From contig CM075104.1 in assembly GCA_037576195.1 (NCBI GenBank), positions 16,446,211 through 16,510,210 of the forward strand: a DNA stretch of 64,000 nt, given 5' to 3'. The DNA is from Phytoseiulus persimilis (Eukaryota > Arthropoda > Arachnida > Mesostigmata > Phytoseiidae). The translations under genes were made by a program, and so were the position numbers. Each line of letters begins with the position of its first letter. The stretch's first letter is position 1. The notes below the pieces were generated by a model, which had not been told where the DNA came from, did not search any database, and saw only the letters and a program-made list of their open reading frames with translations. This document shows positions 21,794 to 34,400 of the stretch, one piece after another.

Positions 21794-23602
21794 TCATCGC
21801 GGTATGAAATCAACATGAAGACCATTCTTTGCCCTGAGGATCAGCTCACCGGCTACCTTGATCTCACTCAAGGGCTTGCAGCTCTCTATGCGGAAGTTCC
21901 TCAGAATGTTCACCAACGAGATCTTCAGCTCTTGTATAGCGGAGCGTTGGCCGATGCAGTTCCTGGCTCCCGCCGAGAATGGGATATACGAATAAGGATG
22001 GCGGCCGTGGGAGTTCTCGGGCAGGAATCGGTCTGGGTCGAAGTTCTCCGGATGGAGGAATACATCTGGGTCCCGATGGAGGTAGCGCAGAGCGACAACG
22101 ACCGTCGCACCTTTTGGTATCCTGTATTCGCCTGCGAACGACGTGGAGACCCGTTCCCATTCAGCGTCATGGCTATATCGAGCGAATTCAAGAAATGCGA
22201 GTCTCAACTTGCCTAGAGTTGCACCGTCTACGGTACACTTCCGAGACACCAATCGAGCAATCGGAAACATGACTTCTCACCCTCTCGCAGAATGCGTGAA
22301 GTTTCGCAACAGCTCTCAAGTGACGTTTCCCTTCGGGAAGATTATAGTATCAGAAACCCCATCGGTTCCAGGGTTTCACGAACCGCGTGACGAAAAGATG
22401 AGCCGCGCTGCAACATTTCAGTGCGCATGATGTGATGAGCTCACGCGACGAACATATAAACCCGAATAACATTTTGCAGGAGAATCTCCTGGAACCGTCC
22501 ATACTCAACCAGAGCATTGATGTACTCTCTGCTGTCGGCACATTCCGGATCACCGAGGTTTCAGCCCATGACGGTTTCCAGAAGTACAGCCATCGTACAG
22601 TCGGTTGCCCATTCGCCGAGTTCAACACTCTTCAGAAGTTTCCCATCGGACTCTCTCAATTGTCTCACGGCTTCCAAGGAATGATTGTTCATCACGCTTA
22701 CGTATTCGTCCAATATGGCGAAGTGGAACGATGGTGTGAGCGTTCGCCTCTGTGATTTCCATTGACAGCCATTGCTGTGAAGGAGAATTGAAGGAGCTGA
22801 ATCATCTTGCCAGCCCACCCAGCTTAAGAGGCCGAAATGGATCAGCAGATGATTTTCGGATGCGGGCAATCACAGAGCATGACTATCTTGAGCGCTGAAA
22901 AACGCGAGAGCTAACGACTTGTTGTTGTTGTTGACGTTGGAACCATAGAGATGTTAAGTCTACCGTGAGTAGAGCAGTCGACCAATCCGACAGTTGCGCC
23001 CAACCACCGTTGCCATTTTACGATCTCGGGAGACCGAGTTGCTTTCCACAAAGACCGAGTTTTGCTGAGATATGGAATGGCCTCGTCATTGGACTCGCTC
23101 CTTGTACCTTGTCACAAGGCCCTTGCCAAGCCAATCTTCGATCAGATCGTATCCGATAGCTTCTGTGGCAAAACTTGGCGACTTGAGAACTTCTTCGATG
23201 AGCTCCGCTCGGAACACCGGTATGAGAGGTCCTCCATCGTAGGCGCACCAAATTTGGTAAGCCCCTTCAGCACGGTCCTTGGTGAAGAGTGTGTGCCGGA
23301 AATTGTAAAACGCTGGAGAGGAAGAGTCGATTATAAAAGTTTCGAGCAGATGAACGGAAAACATGGAACATTGCTCGGATAAACTCCGACCCACCGGGAC
23401 TCATGTCTCCGCCTTGTCTGGAACGCCGCAGGTTCAGATAAATGATGACCGAATTCAGCCAAGGGAAGATGCTTGGTATTATACCGGGCATGTTTTTCAG
23501 CATTTCTCGATGTCTCAGATAAGTCCACCATCTCGAGAGCAGCACAATCAACGCAGCTGTCAAAATCCATTTAATGACTGGAATGAAGCCGAAAAGTTTC
23601 AC
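21794..23602 (-). pseudogene. CYP4-type cytochrome P450 remnant
   Basis: Read leftwards: a hydrophobic N-terminal anchor (LTAALIVLLSRWW, about 23,590-23,440); a segment with YQIWCAYDGG and DLIEDWLGKGLVT; the C-helix region (WKSQRRTLTPSFHF); then ECADSREYINALVEYGRFQ; and the C-terminal part with [36 protein letters not shown] and the heme ligand in [10 protein letters not shown]. It appears dead. No ATG precedes the anchor. An in-frame TGA follows LLETVMG near 22,570. The roughly 150-200 residues carrying the I-helix and the K-helix ExxR are missing, since only about 180 bp separate the flanking homologies. One intron before EYRIPKG uses a GC donor (GCAAGT). Confidence 0.8.
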
Positions 23603-23609
23603 ATCAGTT

Positions 23610-25110
23610 GGGTATCGGGATCAGGGCCCACAGAGAGCGACGTTTTTCGAAAGCATCCGTCCGGTAGCCTGAGAAGCCCGAGGAGGCAGACCCGCGAGAT
23701 CTTGGAAATTGGAGTGGATACATCCAGAACTACTTCCGTCTCATTCTTGGAATACCTGTCAACATCGTGGCGAAGCTGCTTGAGTCCGAGTGAACGCGGC
23801 CATCAAACATGTGAAGAAGCAGAGAGGGTAAGACTGTATTGGCGATTGTGGAGAGACCGGTGAAAGCGAATCGCCCACGGCTCGCAGTATGTCACCAAGC
23901 ATCGTAGTTGAGAGCAATACGAAGGTTTTCCGTGAGCTTAATCGGACGAGTCCATTGGAACGAGCCCGGGGTTATCCCAGAGCGTAACTTGTATGCTCAG
24001 GCTGAGCATTGTCAGAGTGGTGAGAAAGCAGAGTTGGACGTGATGTGGAAAAAATGTCTCAACTCAAATCTCCGGCGATATTCAGTGCCGCCCCGAAATA
24101 CTTCCTGAACCCCCCCCCCCCCCCCCCCCTCACGCCTGTTCTTGGATGGATTCGAACGAGCTTCCGCTCCACCAAACATATTGTGACATTTCTCCATGGC
24201 GTTTTAATTCTCACCCGCACGTCCCGATTCGCGCAGGTCCTTCATACATCCCCCACTGCTCTCATCGCACTTGAAGCTTTCTTCTCACAAACCCCGCGGA
24301 TTCTCATGGACTATTCACTCAGAGAAAGTGCCTTCAACAGCTCGAATGGACTCTCTCAGCTCCAACAGCTTTGTGAGAACTGCCTCAAGGAGATCGGAAA
24401 CCGACGCTGTAACTGCCAGAGCCGTCTTCCGAGGACTGCGTGCGAACTGATTCGCGCGGACTTCCACCGGCTCACTCGCACAAATTTTATTCTCACGTGG
24501 GGCACCGAGTCCTGAGGAAGCTCAATGAACAAGTTGGAGCGCCTCAATTCGACGCGCTTCGAAACGCAGGAGAGGGATGACCAGTAGGGACGAGAGACTT
24601 AGCGGGATTATGGGTCGTCAGTTGAGTGGGTCGGATCGGGATTCGTTCGAAAAGGAAAAGAAATCGTCGATGGCCTAAATGAGTTACCGAGCCGGGAAAA
24701 CCTTCATTCTGGAGAAACTGAGCGAGCTCGGGAGTTCTCGACATCGGGTGGAGTTCCGTGGCAGCGATCTCGGAATGCGCGGAGCCTGCGACGCATCATT
24801 CCCGCAGGCCAGGGTTCATTGTGGCCTGGCCGTCACGAATTCCGACCCAAGTCTGGCGATTCTCAGTTCGCACGTGATCGAATTTCATCTCGAGATGTTC
24901 ATTCACAGGGTGTCGCAGGTTCGAACTAGACGGGCTGATTTCTGATCAGCGCCTCATTTTAGAGGGAAATGTCCAGGCAATTGTTGCTTTCCCATCAAGT
25001 TCCATTCTTCGCTACCGCTGAGGGGATTTGGAAATGACTTCCGAACAATCAGGACAGCGTGAACGGCGTGAGGCAGTTCTCACACTGTGTCGACGACGAC
25101 GTTCAAGCGT
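23610..25110. other. no gene recognised
   Basis: Intergenic stretch with a poly(C) run at 24,110-24,129. A 156-codon + frame at 24,045-24,515 runs through the poly(C) and has no domain signature; it is not accepted as a gene. Confidence 0.3.
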
Positions 25111-25117
25111 CTGAAAA

Positions 25118-25370
25118 TCACCAATCCATCAAGTCATCCAACGAAATCGTGGACTGACCGGGAAAGAAGAAGCCCGAGGCATCTTTCTCTTCCTTCGCGC
25201 AACAATCATCTCCCTTTTCCAATGTGCCTCCCGAACCGAACCCGCGTGAGGTGGACTGCCTAATTTTCTTGATACTCTTAGCGGTCTCCGAATCGTTCCT
25301 GGCTTGTTTCCGATATAAAATAGGCATCACTCGGACAACCTGCCGAAGTGTCCCATGGTCATTTCACGCA
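25118..25370 (-). CDS. possible 3'-terminal exon, unrecognised gene
   Basis: After a CAG near 25,350 the - strand reads VVRVMPILYRKQARN, then a Ser/Lys-rich low-complexity part, and ends SLDDLMDW before TGA at 25,118. The composition and an acidic/aromatic C-terminal tail look like a real protein end rather than a chance frame. Upstream exons, perhaps within 25,500-26,050, could not be joined. No function is proposed. Confidence 0.3.
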
Positions 25371-26144
25371 CTATTCAAGGAAGATCAGATTTCCTCTGAG
25401 TCCGGTGGTTTTCACGAGGTGTGTCCGGGGGATCACCTCAGCGGGATTTCAGAGACAATCGGTTGACGGTACGATCCCAGGGAGTGGAACAAACCTGGAA
25501 GAGAGCCCAGGAAGAGTGTTCCCCTAGGCCCGATCTTGTGCCCCGCATGATGTTTCCAATTATTGATCGTGCTTGGGATCTCTATGGGAAAAGAACTATT
25601 TCATCCGGGAACTCGTCTTTGTGCAGTTCCAGAGGTGGGTGGTGTTCGTGATTTGTCGAACATCTGCGGCGGTGTTGTAAGGGGATAGGATTTCGGAAAG
25701 GTTCCTGCATGAACTATTTGGTTGCACAGTCCTTGACAGCGCCTTTCGAAGTGCACTTTGAAAACATTGGAGAGCTGCTTATCGGGGTCGTGATGATGAG
25801 TTAAAACCAGTGACGGAAATTTCGACTTCATTAGGATTCCTATTGCAGATTGACCAGAATGAATGAATGATGCTGTACTGTGGCTGACGTCGAGATATGA
25901 AGTTGTCACTCTCGATCGAAGAACGCCTCAAGGGTGTTCTCGCGGGAGTAGATTGGAAAGGAGTCGATACCGATACCCGGGACCATGCATTGGGCGAATA
26001 TTCAACTCCGTTCTTCATCTGGGATGTTCGAACGACAACCTAACTTGACCATCCAAATTTTAGATGGTTGAAAGAGAGCGAATCAAGGCGGAGACATTAA
26101 ACACAAAAGAGTATCGAGAGACATCAATTCTTCATTTATGTCTA

Positions 26145-27478
26145 TCAATATTTGATGTCAGCAGGCTTTGAAGTGTCCTGCTTGTTGTCTGAGGAAATCT
26201 CCACATTGTCATCCTCATGAGGTGAATCGAAAACGTGAACTTTATCGGGCAGAAGTTGAGCGGGACCACGCTTGCCCGAGGGATCATGGGGGTGCATGAT
26301 CTTCACCTTGATTCCGAGTACGCCCTGCTTGAGCAGAACGTGACGCACAGCGGTCTCGACGTAGTGGTTTGTGGGGTCACCGGAGTGAATCATGAGACCT
26401 TCGACGAATTTCATGCTCTTCGCTCTCTGTCCTCGGAGCTTTCCGGAAACCACGACCTCGCATCCCATAGCCTCAGCCTCCATGATACATCGGAGCACGG
26501 AGTAACAGGCACGACGAACGGCGAGACCTCCAATCAGCTTATAACGGAGTGACTCGCACTGAGTGATCGCACAGAGGCCTCGGGCGGAAACCTTCTCAGC
26601 GAACAAGTTCACGGTGCCCTCCTGGAAATAAGCGCGGTTCATCAAGTACAAGTGTTTCGCGACTCAGGTCCGTTCGCTCTCCAACATCCGAGGAGTTCTT
26701 AACAGTCGAAGATGTGGACCGAAAGCAATGAGCGAAACCTACCTTGAAGCCGAACCTCTTCTGAACCACAGCCGTGAGTTCGCGGATCTTCCGTCCCTTT
26801 TCGCCCAACACATCTTGGGTCCTAGTGGCCATGATGATGATGTCGGTTTTCGTCGCGCCATTGCGAACCTCGACTCCGGAGTAGCCGTTTTCAGCGAGCT
26901 CCCGACGGAGAAACTCGTTGAGTTCGGCGTTGAAAACGCCATCAGCCACAAACTGGAAGCGAAATGAGGCATGTTCGAAATACGGTTGACACCTGGGATC
27001 GTCTGAGCAAACGAGTTTGGAACAATCTTCCCAGCCAAGATAATCGGCTCGGAGTCAGAATGCTGGTTGGGCAGATCCTCGGATGAACACGGAAGCCGGA
27101 ACGATTATTTCGCAGATGGAAGAATGCTTTGAGCCGGTGGAAAGAGTCGACCCTCTGCTAACTGGAAACATCTCCACAACATCCAAGAGACACCGAGTAC
27201 AATGTACACGACTAGCCGGAAGGCATGAGCTCAGGAGTGACGTGAGATGCGTTCCGAAGTCTCTCTAGCATCATAACTGGCGTGGCACTGTTTGAGAGTA
27301 TGTCGAAAGGATCCGCACAAATCAGAACATCGCGCTCATCTTCCCCGCACGAAATTTGCACCGAACTGAGGCTGCTGCCTCTATCTTTCCGGGAGGAGGC
27401 TTTTCACTGACGAAATTCACCGTAATATACGTTAAATTCGACATTTACCCTGCGCTTCTTGCTGATTGTTCCCGGCAT
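26145..27478 (-). CDS. RpS3: 40S ribosomal protein S3 (uS3)
   Basis: Three exons, 27,478-27,449, 26,952-26,743 and 26,621-26,145, all phase 0, give 238 residues against 243 in human. The first exon encodes only ten residues ([10 protein letters not shown]), matching the usual MAVQISKKRK start. Exon 2 carries the KH type-2 domain ([37 protein letters not shown]). Exon 3 holds the S3 C-terminal domain ([46 protein letters not shown]). The last 25 or so residues are variable, as in other animals. It forms part of the mRNA entry channel of the small subunit; uS3 also has reported DNA-repair roles. It is transcribed away from CTU1, leaving under 500 bp for both promoters. Confidence 0.97.
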
Positions 27479-27491
27479 GGTTGGAGCCTTT

Positions 27492-27501
27492 GGGAGAAAA
27501 G
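27492..27501 (-). promoter_or_regulatory. possible 5' TOP-like pyrimidine tract of RpS3
   Basis: On the - strand CTTTTCTCCC lies 14 nt upstream of the RpS3 ATG. Ribosomal protein mRNAs of animals usually start at such a C plus pyrimidine tract, which makes their translation TOR-dependent. The transcription start itself cannot be seen. Confidence 0.4.
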
Positions 27502-27965
27502 ATCAACGACAACAACATTGCGTCCGGTTTCGAAATCGAACCGGAAACGAGAGCCACTCAGTGGTTTCCATTTCTTCCGTGCGCTCGAATTCCGATTGCC
27601 AATGCGGATGCTTGTTCGTCTCTTCATGCGATATGTCACAAGGGTTTCAGCTGCGACCCCGGAGTAACTCGCTCCTTTTGGATACTCCTCAGAGAATTCA
27701 CTATCACAGTGCTTCGAACGAATGAACGCATTCCGTGTTTACCTCGCAGGCGCAGGCTCAGCCGGTCGTTCATCTCCCTCCCCCTCTTCACGACGACCAT
27801 GTGTTCCTCATATTCTGAGCTCGAAATTTCGCTGTTTCTCGTGACGGAATGATATGTTAGCTGTCATCCAGTTTCCGGAATTTCTAATGGAAACTCGGCG
27901 TTAGGAACTGACTGTTGACTGGACGTAGAGTTTGGAGCGGATCCGGGCGAACGATTCCATCGAAT

Positions 27966-29638
27966 ATGAAGACTTGCACCAAGTGTTGGCAAAATATCGC
28001 GTGTCTGAAGCGACCGAAAACAGGCGATGCACTGTGCCGCGAATGTTTTTTCGATGCATTCGAGAGAGAAATTCACTGGACAATCACCACATTCAAGGTG
28101 ACAACGGCTTCCGGGAGATCTCCCGCGTCAGTAGCATAAGAACCGATTTCCGCACGCCTCCCAAATCTCACGCTTCCCCCTGGATTGACTGATCTATATG
28201 TCGATTGAGATCAATCTGAAATACCAACATACCTCTGCGATTATAGCTGTTCACCCGTGGGGACTATGTGGCGATCGCGGCGTCGGGCGGCAAGGACTCC
28301 ACGGTTCTTGCTCATGTCATGAAGGTTCTGAACGATCGTTACGACTATGGGCTCAAATTAGTCCTCTTGTCTATAGACGAAGGCATCACCGGCTACAGGT
28401 GAGCAGCTGTTGTACCATTCTTTCTCTGCGTATGGCTCCGGATTTCAGATGCGACACGGCTCCTTGAAGAGCGCCTCTCCTCGGAGATTAAAGTGATAGG
28501 CTTTAACGCAGAGATGATTCCCTCGAGACTGTCAAACGGAACGAGTGTCAGTATGGTATACCTCTGAAAATTTTGTCCTACAACGACTTATACGGTTGGA
28601 CGATGGACAAAATCGTAGCCGCAGTAGGCAAGAAGAGCAACTGCACATTTTGTGGAGTGTTCCGTCGGCAGGTGAGCTTCCGAATCGCCGGCGAAATATT
28701 TTCTCCCAAAAATGAGACTGGACATTGAGCTCAGAAGGGCTGGTGATTCGACACTGATCGTAGCGACGGTTACAGGCACTCGATCGCGGTGCGATGCAAC
28801 TAGGTGTCGATAAAATTGTTACCGGACACAACGCAGATGACATCGCTGAAACTGTGATAATGAATGTGCTAAGAGGAGATATCGCCCGTTTGCAGAGGTA
28901 AGTCTCACACCTGCAGCCGTTCCCTCCCCTCGTTCTTTGACTCTGAAAGTGGTTCTATGCCTTCACCCAACATGTTCATCACTAGGGGCCTAGAGTTTAT
29001 GGAGCGGTATAATTCCGAGGAGTTGCATGAACTTTCTGGCCCCATTCTTCATACAGATGGATCAATATAGAGTGAACTCAGAACTTTCTTTCATCGCGAA
29101 ATAATTATCGTTCCACAGATGCACCTCCATCGTGACCGGTTCAGAAGGAGCGATCCCACGATCCAAGCCATTCAAGTACACGTACGAGAAAGAGATTGTT
29201 ATGTACGCTCACTTCAAAAAGCTGGATTACTTCTCAACAGAATGCATATATTCACCCAACGCGTACAGAGGACATGCGAGAGCTTACATCAAGAACCTAG
29301 AACTCCAAGACCCACTATCGATTCTCAACATTATTTATTCCGGAGAATGCATGAGTTTGAAAGAAGGAGTGAAGTTGCCATCGAAAGGAACCTGCGCCCG
29401 TTGCGGTTATATCTCGTCTCAAGACGTGTGTAAAGCTTGTGTTATGTTGGAGGGCTTGAACAAAGGAGTTCCACGCTTGGGTATAGGGAAAACCAGCAAG
29501 GTTATCAAGAAAATGGAGGAACTCAAGTTGGCCGACAGTGTCGATGAAAACGTCATGGCCGCCGAAAGTGCTCCGGTATCTGATGGGGTCCTTCCTAAGA
29601 AGAGCTCTGTGTTGCGCGAGAACACCTTGGAATGGTGA
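27966..29638 (+). CDS. CTU1: cytoplasmic tRNA 2-thiolation protein 1 (NCS6/ATPBD3)
   Basis: Five exons, 27,966-28,097, 28,247-28,398, 28,512-28,671, 28,776-28,897 and 29,119-29,638, keep frame and give 361 residues (human 348). With CTU2 it thiolates wobble U34 of tRNA-Lys, -Glu and -Gln in the cytosol, using sulfur passed on by URM1. Seen: an N-terminal zinc pair (CTKC, CREC); the adenylating PP-loop SGGKDST at about residue 55; the CTFCG motif near 143; [12 protein letters not shown]; and a second zinc pair (CARCGY, CKAC) near the end. The exon 3 acceptor is the AG at 28,510-28,511. An earlier CAG at about 28,447 would run into a stop. Confidence 0.95.
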
Positions 29639-29643
29639 ATAAA
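29638..29643 (+). terminator. CTU1 polyadenylation signal overlapping the stop codon
   Basis: AATAAA begins on the last base of the CTU1 TGA, which implies a very short 3' UTR. It fits the crowding against the next gene, whose first plausible coding sequence lies within 100 bp. Confidence 0.5.
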
Positions 29644-29704
29644 TGAAAGCCGTGTCCTTCGGTTTGTTCGCATTTACTCTGATCGAAATCGGATATTTAG
29701 ATGT

Positions 29705-31300
29705 TTGGTTAGTATATGGTTGAGTACCGTTCCTCTATTAGAACAATCTCTCGGCAAGGTCTGTTCAAAGCTGCACACCGAGTGCGCAGACTTCGCGCAA
29801 TGTTTTTCAGACGATTTTGAAGAGTTGATCAGCGCGCAATGTGTCAACACGGCTAGAGCCCTCGTAGACTTGAGACTGCTATTGCTCAAAGCCATCATCA
29901 TGGATTCACTGTAGTGTTCGGAAACTTTTTAGCGTCGTGAAGGAGGACAGGAAACTCATCGCGACCTCATCTACATCGGTCGAGCCTGGTGAGCGTCAGA
30001 AGCGGTCGTCAGAAGTTCCCGACAGACCGTACTCCTGAACTTGGCTCCATTGCGACACATCATGAGAGCTCAACGAAGATGGAGGGAAATGAACTGATCA
30101 GCTGTGTTGCGACCAGAGGCGCGATGCTCGTGTGCGGTTTGGATGAAAATAACAGTGGAGCGTCGAATCTTACATTGTGGGAATGTGCATCCACAATGAT
30201 ATCGGCATTGATGCGCACACGTCCTGTTGTTTACGCTGTCTCGGCTCGTGATCAAAGCTACCAACATCAACAGAGCGTTTTACAATTTTGGAATTATCTC
30301 TGTATTGACCGAGAGACTCGGACGCGAAGTCATGAGGCTCCGTGGTGCGATAAGGCAGCTCGATTTCCAGTCGTCCGCTGGAACCGTTATACCGAATTCG
30401 ACTTCGTTGGAGTATGACGAGGGATGCGAGCTTCGCTTCTTGTTCATCAACCTCAGTCTGCAGGACGCCCTAATACCGTACCTTGTGCCTGGACTTCAGG
30501 TATCTCTCTGGGAGCTTTTGTTCTGCCTTCGTTACAACCTGAGTATCATGATATATTCACTGAGAATGTAAGGCTTTCTTTTCAGTCGTCGAGGAGCCTT
30601 ACGGTGGGATCGATGTTCTGAACGTAAGCGCTCTTCCTCCTAAAGTCTCGTCCGATCGACTTCCATTGCAACATATCGAGAATCCAGGATTGTTTCTTGC
30701 CAACAGGTCGCCCCAGCGCGTGTGGGCCGTTACCGAGCAAGGTGTACCCAGAACGGGAGCCACAGGGTTTTCGTTCCGGATCTGCAGATCGCCGCGGAAG
30801 TCAGCGAAGCATCGACCTTCGAGCTCGGGGGCGTTGATAGTTTCCGGAGGAACGACGAGATCCTTGTCATGTTGAGTTGGGAAGAAATAATCCAGTCACA
30901 GAGAGAGCAGCGAGTGCCAAAAGTTGACGCCTGCGGTACGTTGACTGCCCGCGGTTTTCCCTTCCTGACAGATAATATGAGGCAAATCCTGGCCGAGAAT
31001 TTCCGGCGGGATAAGTATGATCTGGCCACCAAACCGTTCGGAAAGCTTGACCGATCTCCCCCCTCGCCGATTGACCGCTGCGGGGAGCGCGGCAGACCGC
31101 GATCGAAGAGCTTTGAGGGTATGCCATCTACCGACTGCTTCGGATCCTATCAATCCAGTAGCGGCTACTCTAGATTCGGTTTCAATTTCTCCGGCCCAGG
31201 GCTGACCAACTTACGAGCGATGACTCAAGCTGGCTTGAATCCTTTTTACAATCCGTTCGTACCAGCCGCAAGAACGAGCTGTAATTGCTTCCGGCTTTGA
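29705..31300 (+). CDS. unrecognised multi-exon gene, possibly RUN-domain
   Basis: Between CTU1 and the first channel gene are several coding-like segments separated by splice signals: 29,705-29,911 (LLEQSLGKV, AARALVDLRLLLLKAIIM-like helices); about 30,250-30,495 (NRAFYNFGIISVLTERLG, then SLEYDEGCELRFLFINLSL); 30,585-30,706 (EPYGGIDVLNVSALPPKV); and 30,765-31,300 (VFVPDLQIAAEVSE, LSWEEIIQSQREQRV, tail ending SCNCFRL then TGA). The helical 'FY...G' block is loosely like the RUN domain of RUNDC3/RUFY proteins, but this rests on one block only. Start codon and exact exon chain are not resolved. Confidence 0.4.
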
Positions 31301-31460
31301 TATCGATACATAGGGCTCGAACCGTTCTGAGGACCGCTGCGATCAGGTGGTCTTGAGAGCACGCCTCCTGGAACCGCAGCGGTGCTTCGAATCATTGAGT
31401 CGGATGAAATCCGTCGTTCAAAGAACGATTTTAGAATGCATATTTAACTCAGAATAAACG

Positions 31461-34400
31461 ATGTCAATGTTCTCCGCTCGATTCTCTGAGCTGTGTCCAT
31501 ATTTTGATAAATTTCGAACCTACTTCGGCTTCACCTTGCCGAATTTCAACAGCAGCAAGAAGCGTTTGACGACTTTTCGAGCCTCGGAGAGAAACTGTCA
31601 CGACATCGTGATTCTGCCTGGAAGACTGATCGGCTTCCATTCTCCGTGCGACCGAGACCTTGACCTTTCGGAGGAGATTGAGCATGTAAGGCGTGGCGAA
31701 TGGCGATATATCATAGCTCGTCAAGCAAATTTGAGAACGCAACGAACCCCGGGGGGATTTTGTGGTCACTTCATTGCTCCCGAATATTATTCGTTTAATT
31801 CGATCCCGGCGGCCAACAAGAGCCGTCGTAGGAAGAGACCGCCTGTGCGGTTTGTGATGGAAAACCACAGAGCTAAGGAGCAGGTTTTCGCTCGACCTCA
31901 TACCCGACTCTTGATCGGAAATGGTCTTCATGAAAGGTTCATCACGTCAAGACCTCTCCGGAAAACTGAGATTCGGCCGACCGAGAAATCCGTCCTGGAA
32001 GCCGAGGAGAAACCAGCACGTAGTATGGCTCTGGTCGGAGCTCTGGCGATGATTTCTAGGGAGAGGAAATCGACCATGAGCATGAAGGAGACTCTACGAC
32101 AACTTTTCATGGATGGGAACACAGGTGAGTAGGGATCCTCAGGTTAGAGGCTCCGACACACAGTTTAGGGACTTCAACTCCTGCAGACGGTTCTCGAAGA
32201 TCGTTCCACTCGGAATTCATGGAGCTCGGATCAGATGCTCGTGAACGAGTTTTTTCAATAGGACTCGACCGTCTGATTGTCACGTACAACAGCCGAATTC
32301 GCTTCTCGGTTTGGTCGATCACGTATTCGGTGCTGGCTGGCAGTATGTTCTATTTCATCTACACCGATTTCAAAAAATTCTTTGAGTACGTACCCAGATA
32401 TGAGAGTTTCTTTGTACCGATTCAGAAGTGTCATGTTTGTAACGATCATGCTTGTATGTCACAATTTGCCACTTCAAGATATCCAACGGTGAGCGCTGCT
32501 GGATTACGAGAGCCTGAATCGACGGATTTCCCGGCCGTAACGATCTGCAACCTGAACTATCTCAACCGATCAACGTTCTGTAGACACCAGGAGGCTCTGG
32601 ATGAGCCGCGGGAGCAGATATGTCGAAACAAGAGCATTGTAATTCGAATTTGGTTCTGGATGTCAGTGGGATGATGGTAAGCATAAGTCGAGTGGCTTAG
32701 TTTCATCGGTGAATGGCCTGTCATCTCGCAGGAACGAGCGGACGCGTTTTCGTTCGTGGCAGATGGATTACGGAACCCTGGGAGTCGGAACACGCTCCGT
32801 AGAGAAGATATTCTGCGGGTCATTTCCAAACATTCCATGAGATGGAATAACACTATGCTCAGATGTCATCTATCCGGACGAAACTGTCGAAGGTACGCGT
32901 TGGAGACTATACCGATACGATACGACTTTTGCGGCATCTTTGGAAGGAACAAGCGGGTTCCCAGGGTCGCTTCGACACTTTCATCACTTTCCCAGATGTC
33001 GATAACTTCCCCCCACCATACTGAACCTTGGCCTGTCACGAACGGCGTCCACCCAGCAATGTAATAGAAACATAGATTGGACTGCTCATTTCATGGTAAA
33101 ATAATATGTCCACAGCGAGGCTTTCATCGAGCGGCGAGTGACGACAAACCCCGAGTACGGAGAGTGTTTCACGCTGTTCTCAGAGAGCGTTCGTCTGAGG
33201 GCCTCGAAAGAAACTGGAAACTTCGAGACCGTGGAGGATTCTGAGAGTCATTTGGGTGGCTTGCACCTCATTCTCGACGCTCGCAACGTTGACTACGTCC
33301 CTTTCCTACTTGAGGAAGGTTTCGTGCTCATGGTCCATGGGAGCAGGGACGACGCCGACGTCTCGGAGCAGGGAATAATGATTCCCACGAATCGCGTGAC
33401 ATACATCGGATTAGAGAAGGTGGGCCAGGTGTAGGTTCGAGAATTATTGATTCCCGCGGGAAGAGGAATACGTCCATTCTCACTCCGTATTGCCCTGCCA
33501 GAGAATAATTTCGCTCATGGAGGCTCCGTACAATACGAGATGCCACCCTTCCAAGGACTGGCCTCAAAACATTGTGGAGTTAGATGAGGTTCTGGCAGCC
33601 CAGATCGCTGATGAACCTTACAGTACACCGGTGAGCTCATCGTCGTATGTCGAATAGTTCCGTCCCCATGACTCTAACCGAACATTCTGCCAGAGTTGCG
33701 AATACATCTGCCGTGCGTTCAACCTGGCCCTGGTATGCGGATGTGAGACCAAGGGTATGAGTTTCGACTTCGCACTGCTGTGCAACGAGGAGCAAAACTG
33801 TGAGCACCTATAGCATCGAGAGAATGACCGGAGTTATTTATATTGCATGGGAGATCTGCGTAGGTGTCCTACATGTTCCACCATCGCTCAGTTTTTTCAA
33901 CTCCAATGCCTTGTTTCGAAGGGAGAGACCCGATAACAAACCTGACCTGCAAGGAAGAATTCACCGCGGCGCCTCGCACCACGGCCAGGAAGCACAAGAA
34001 AGCGATGCCCTGCCGTTGTCCAAATCGATGCAGGTAAGAATTCGCTGCCCTGTCCGCAGCATGGCTGAGGGCGGGAAGTTCATTATCCTGCTCGAAAGAT
34101 GAAAGAGGTGCATACAAGCGCGTCGTGCCAACAGGGACGTGATGTACCGTACGGAAGTGTCGTATGCGGCATTCACCAAATCAATGGTCAGTTTCGCTCA
34201 GATCTCGGATGCTGACGTTGAACTGTTCAGGAGGCGAGCATGTGGCCATGAAACAACATCGTCCTTCCAGGGCAGTATCGAGAGAGACAAACTGCGCGGA
34301 GAACAAATATTCCACAGGAGGTGAGTTTGATCGAAACAAGAAATTCATTCTGATCCATCATTCGTTTTCTCGGAGAATCCTCCTCCCAGCGAAATTCAAC

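Noticed and set aside
22560-22580. In-frame TGA of the P450 read as selenocysteine
   Set aside because: P450s are not selenoproteins, no SECIS-like hairpin was noticed, and the gene has other lesions.
10555-24925. tRNA genes suggested by GGTTCGAA-like boxes
   Set aside because: No matching A box, cloverleaf or acceptor stem could be built around them.
28449-28511. Coding-looking stretch ([12 protein letters not shown]) just before CTU1 exon 3
   Set aside because: No donor/acceptor combination keeps frame through it, while the AG at 28,510-28,511 joins exons 2 and 3 in phase and restores the family sequence.
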